From Vulcanimicrobiota bacterium (GTDB lineage Bacteria > Vulcanimicrobiota > Vulcanimicrobiia > Vulcanimicrobiales > Vulcanimicrobiaceae), in NCBI GenBank assembly GCA_003133185.1, contig PKWF01000095.1, positions 3,801-12,569 on the forward strand: a DNA stretch of 8,769 nucleotides, read 5' to 3'. The notes beneath the pieces were generated by a model. It did no database searches, was not told where the DNA came from, and saw nothing but the letters and a program-made list of their open reading frames with translations. Positions 7,862-8,769 of this stretch are shown here, one piece after another. The position numbers and the translations under genes are program-made. The number at the start of each line of letters is the position of its first letter. Position 1 is the first letter of the stretch.

Positions 7862-8769
7862 ACTGCCACCTCGTCGCTGCGTAGGAACGTCTCCCACTCT
7901 TGCAGCTCGCGCTTGCTGGGAGCGCCCAGAAGGTCGATCGCGTTGCGCAACCGCTCGCGCACCAAATCCCGTCCGAGCAACTCCATCGAATCGTACAGCG
8001 GGATCGAGGTGGGACTGCCGGTGATGGCGACGTAGAAGGGACGCGCGACGTCGCGTGGTTTTTTTTCGAGAGCAGCGGCGATACGCCCGATCACCCGCTC
8101 GATCGTAACGGCATTCCATGCCGCGAGCTTATCGAACTCCGCCACGCTCAAGCTGAGCGCGCGACGAGTCGAAAGCGCGTCGAGTTTCGTGTTTTCAAAC
8201 GACTGGGCCGTCAGTGCTAGCCGTCCGGAGAAGAGGAAGGCCAGCAGCGGGCCCAGATCGCTCAAACGTTCGATGCGGGGCGCTGCGAGCTGCGCCACGC
8301 GCGTCAACCGCTCCGGTGAAACCGCCCATTCCTGCACGCGCTGCACGAAGCCGGCGGGATCGAGGCGCTCGCGGATATAGCGTCCGTTGAGCCAATCGAG
8401 CTTCGCCAAGTCGAAGACCGGGCCGCTTATCGGCACGTGCTGGGGATCGAAGCGCCGCACGATCGCCGGCAGATCCAGCATTTCGTCCTCGCCTTCTCGC
8501 GCCGGATCCGCGAGCAGCGCCAAGAAGTTAACCAGCGCCTCAGGGAGATAGCCCATCGCCCGAAAGAAGAGAATTCCCGTGGGATTCTTGCGTTTGCTCA
8601 ACTTGCTCTTATCGGGATTGCGCAGCAGCGGCAGATGGAGCAGCTCGGGCGGTTGCCAGCCGAAATACGAGTAGAGCAGCAGGTGCTTGGGGGCACTGGA
8701 AACCCATTCTTCGCCGCGAAAAACGTGCGTGATCTCCATCAAATGATCGTCGACGACGTTGGCGAGATG
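7858..8769 (-). CDS. gltX: Glutamyl-tRNA synthetase, C-terminal 303 residues (N-terminus outside window)
   Basis: The class I synthetase charges tRNA-Glu with glutamate. The visible part begins inside the catalytic domain with HLANVVDDHLMEITHVFRG, EEWVSSAPKHLLLY and the ATP-binding KLSKR motif (8590-8604, equivalent to KMSKS), followed by NPTGI and GYLPEALVNFLALL. The stem-contact and anticodon-binding domains follow, ending in FYVAITGSPTSIPLYDSMELLG, which is typical of bacterial GluRS. The HIGH motif and the start lie beyond position 8769. The open frame runs to the window edge without interruption, so the TTG/ATG near 8740 is not the real start. The stop TGA overlaps the GTG of glmU by 4 bp, indicating translational coupling. 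GluRS rather than GlnRS is favoured by KLSKR and the C-terminal domain. A run of eight A on the coding strand (8059-8066) encodes EKK. Confidence 0.95.
   Translation of the reverse strand, partial: HLANVVDDHLMEITHVFRGEEWVSSAPKHLLLYSYFGWQPPELLHLPLLRNPDKSKLSKRKNPTGILFFRAMGYLPEALVNFLALLADPAREGEDEMLDLPAIVRRFDPQHVPISGPVFDLAKLDWLNGRYIRERLDPAGFVQRVQEWAVSPERLTRVAQLAAPRIERLSDLGPLLAFLFSGRLALTAQSFENTKLDALSTRRALSLSVAEFDKLAAWNAVTIERVIGRIAAALEKKPRDVARPFYVAITGSPTSIPLYDSMELLGRDLVRERLRNAIDLLGAPSKRELQEWETFLRSDEVAV
7866..7872 (-). promoter_or_regulatory. Ribosome binding site of glmU inside gltX
   Basis: GAGGTGG on the minus strand, 4 nt before the GTG start of glmU and within the last codons of gltX. It matches the anti-Shine-Dalgarno well and fixes the glmU start at 7859-7861, so the much longer upstream open frame is not used. 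Confidence 0.55.

Noticed and set aside
7862..8119. Upstream extension of the glmU open frame into gltX
   Set aside because: The canonical GlmU N-terminus and a good ribosome binding site fix the start at 7861; the extension is an Arg-rich shadow of gltX.

Overview
This is a gene-dense, GC-rich bacterial housekeeping segment. No gap between genes exceeds about 55 bp, and I see no mobile element, phage, CRISPR array, tRNA or rRNA. The chromosome is not closely related to standard model organisms. Every start codon that can be placed is GTG, and most stops are TAG. A lineage such as Eremiobacterota/Armatimonadota-type bacteria would fit the GC content and gene neighbourhood, but that placement is an impression and not something the sequence proves.

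Layout. (1) Left block, minus strand, transcribed leftward from about 2974: uvrB (excision-repair damage recognition), then a four-helix DUF4239 membrane protein 9 bp downstream, then the first 32 codons of a secreted or membrane-anchored protein 23 bp further on, cut by the window edge. (2) A 55-bp divergent spacer. (3) Centre, plus strand: prs (PRPP synthetase), rplY/ctc (ribosomal protein bL25) and pth (peptidyl-tRNA hydrolase), tightly packed. (4) Right block, minus strand, converging on pth: gltX (glutamyl-tRNA synthetase, N-terminus outside the window), then glmU (bifunctional UDP-GlcNAc pyrophosphorylase/acetyltransferase, overlapping gltX by 4 bp), then an M48/Ste24-like membrane protein (2 bp after glmU) that ends 6 bp from the end of pth.

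The genes cover nucleotide precursors (prs), translation (rplY, pth, gltX), cell-wall precursor supply (glmU) and DNA repair (uvrB). glmU, prs, ctc and pth are neighbours in one direction in Bacillus-type genomes; here the same four are kept together, but glmU is on the opposite strand behind an extra gene.

Most noteworthy points: pth has no ATG/GTG/TTG that could yield an intact enzyme and lies in the same reading frame as rplY, separated only by an amber codon. The M48-like protein has lost the first zinc-binding His (VELGH instead of HExxH) and has Asp where the distal zinc-ligand Glu is expected, so it looks like a pseudoprotease.
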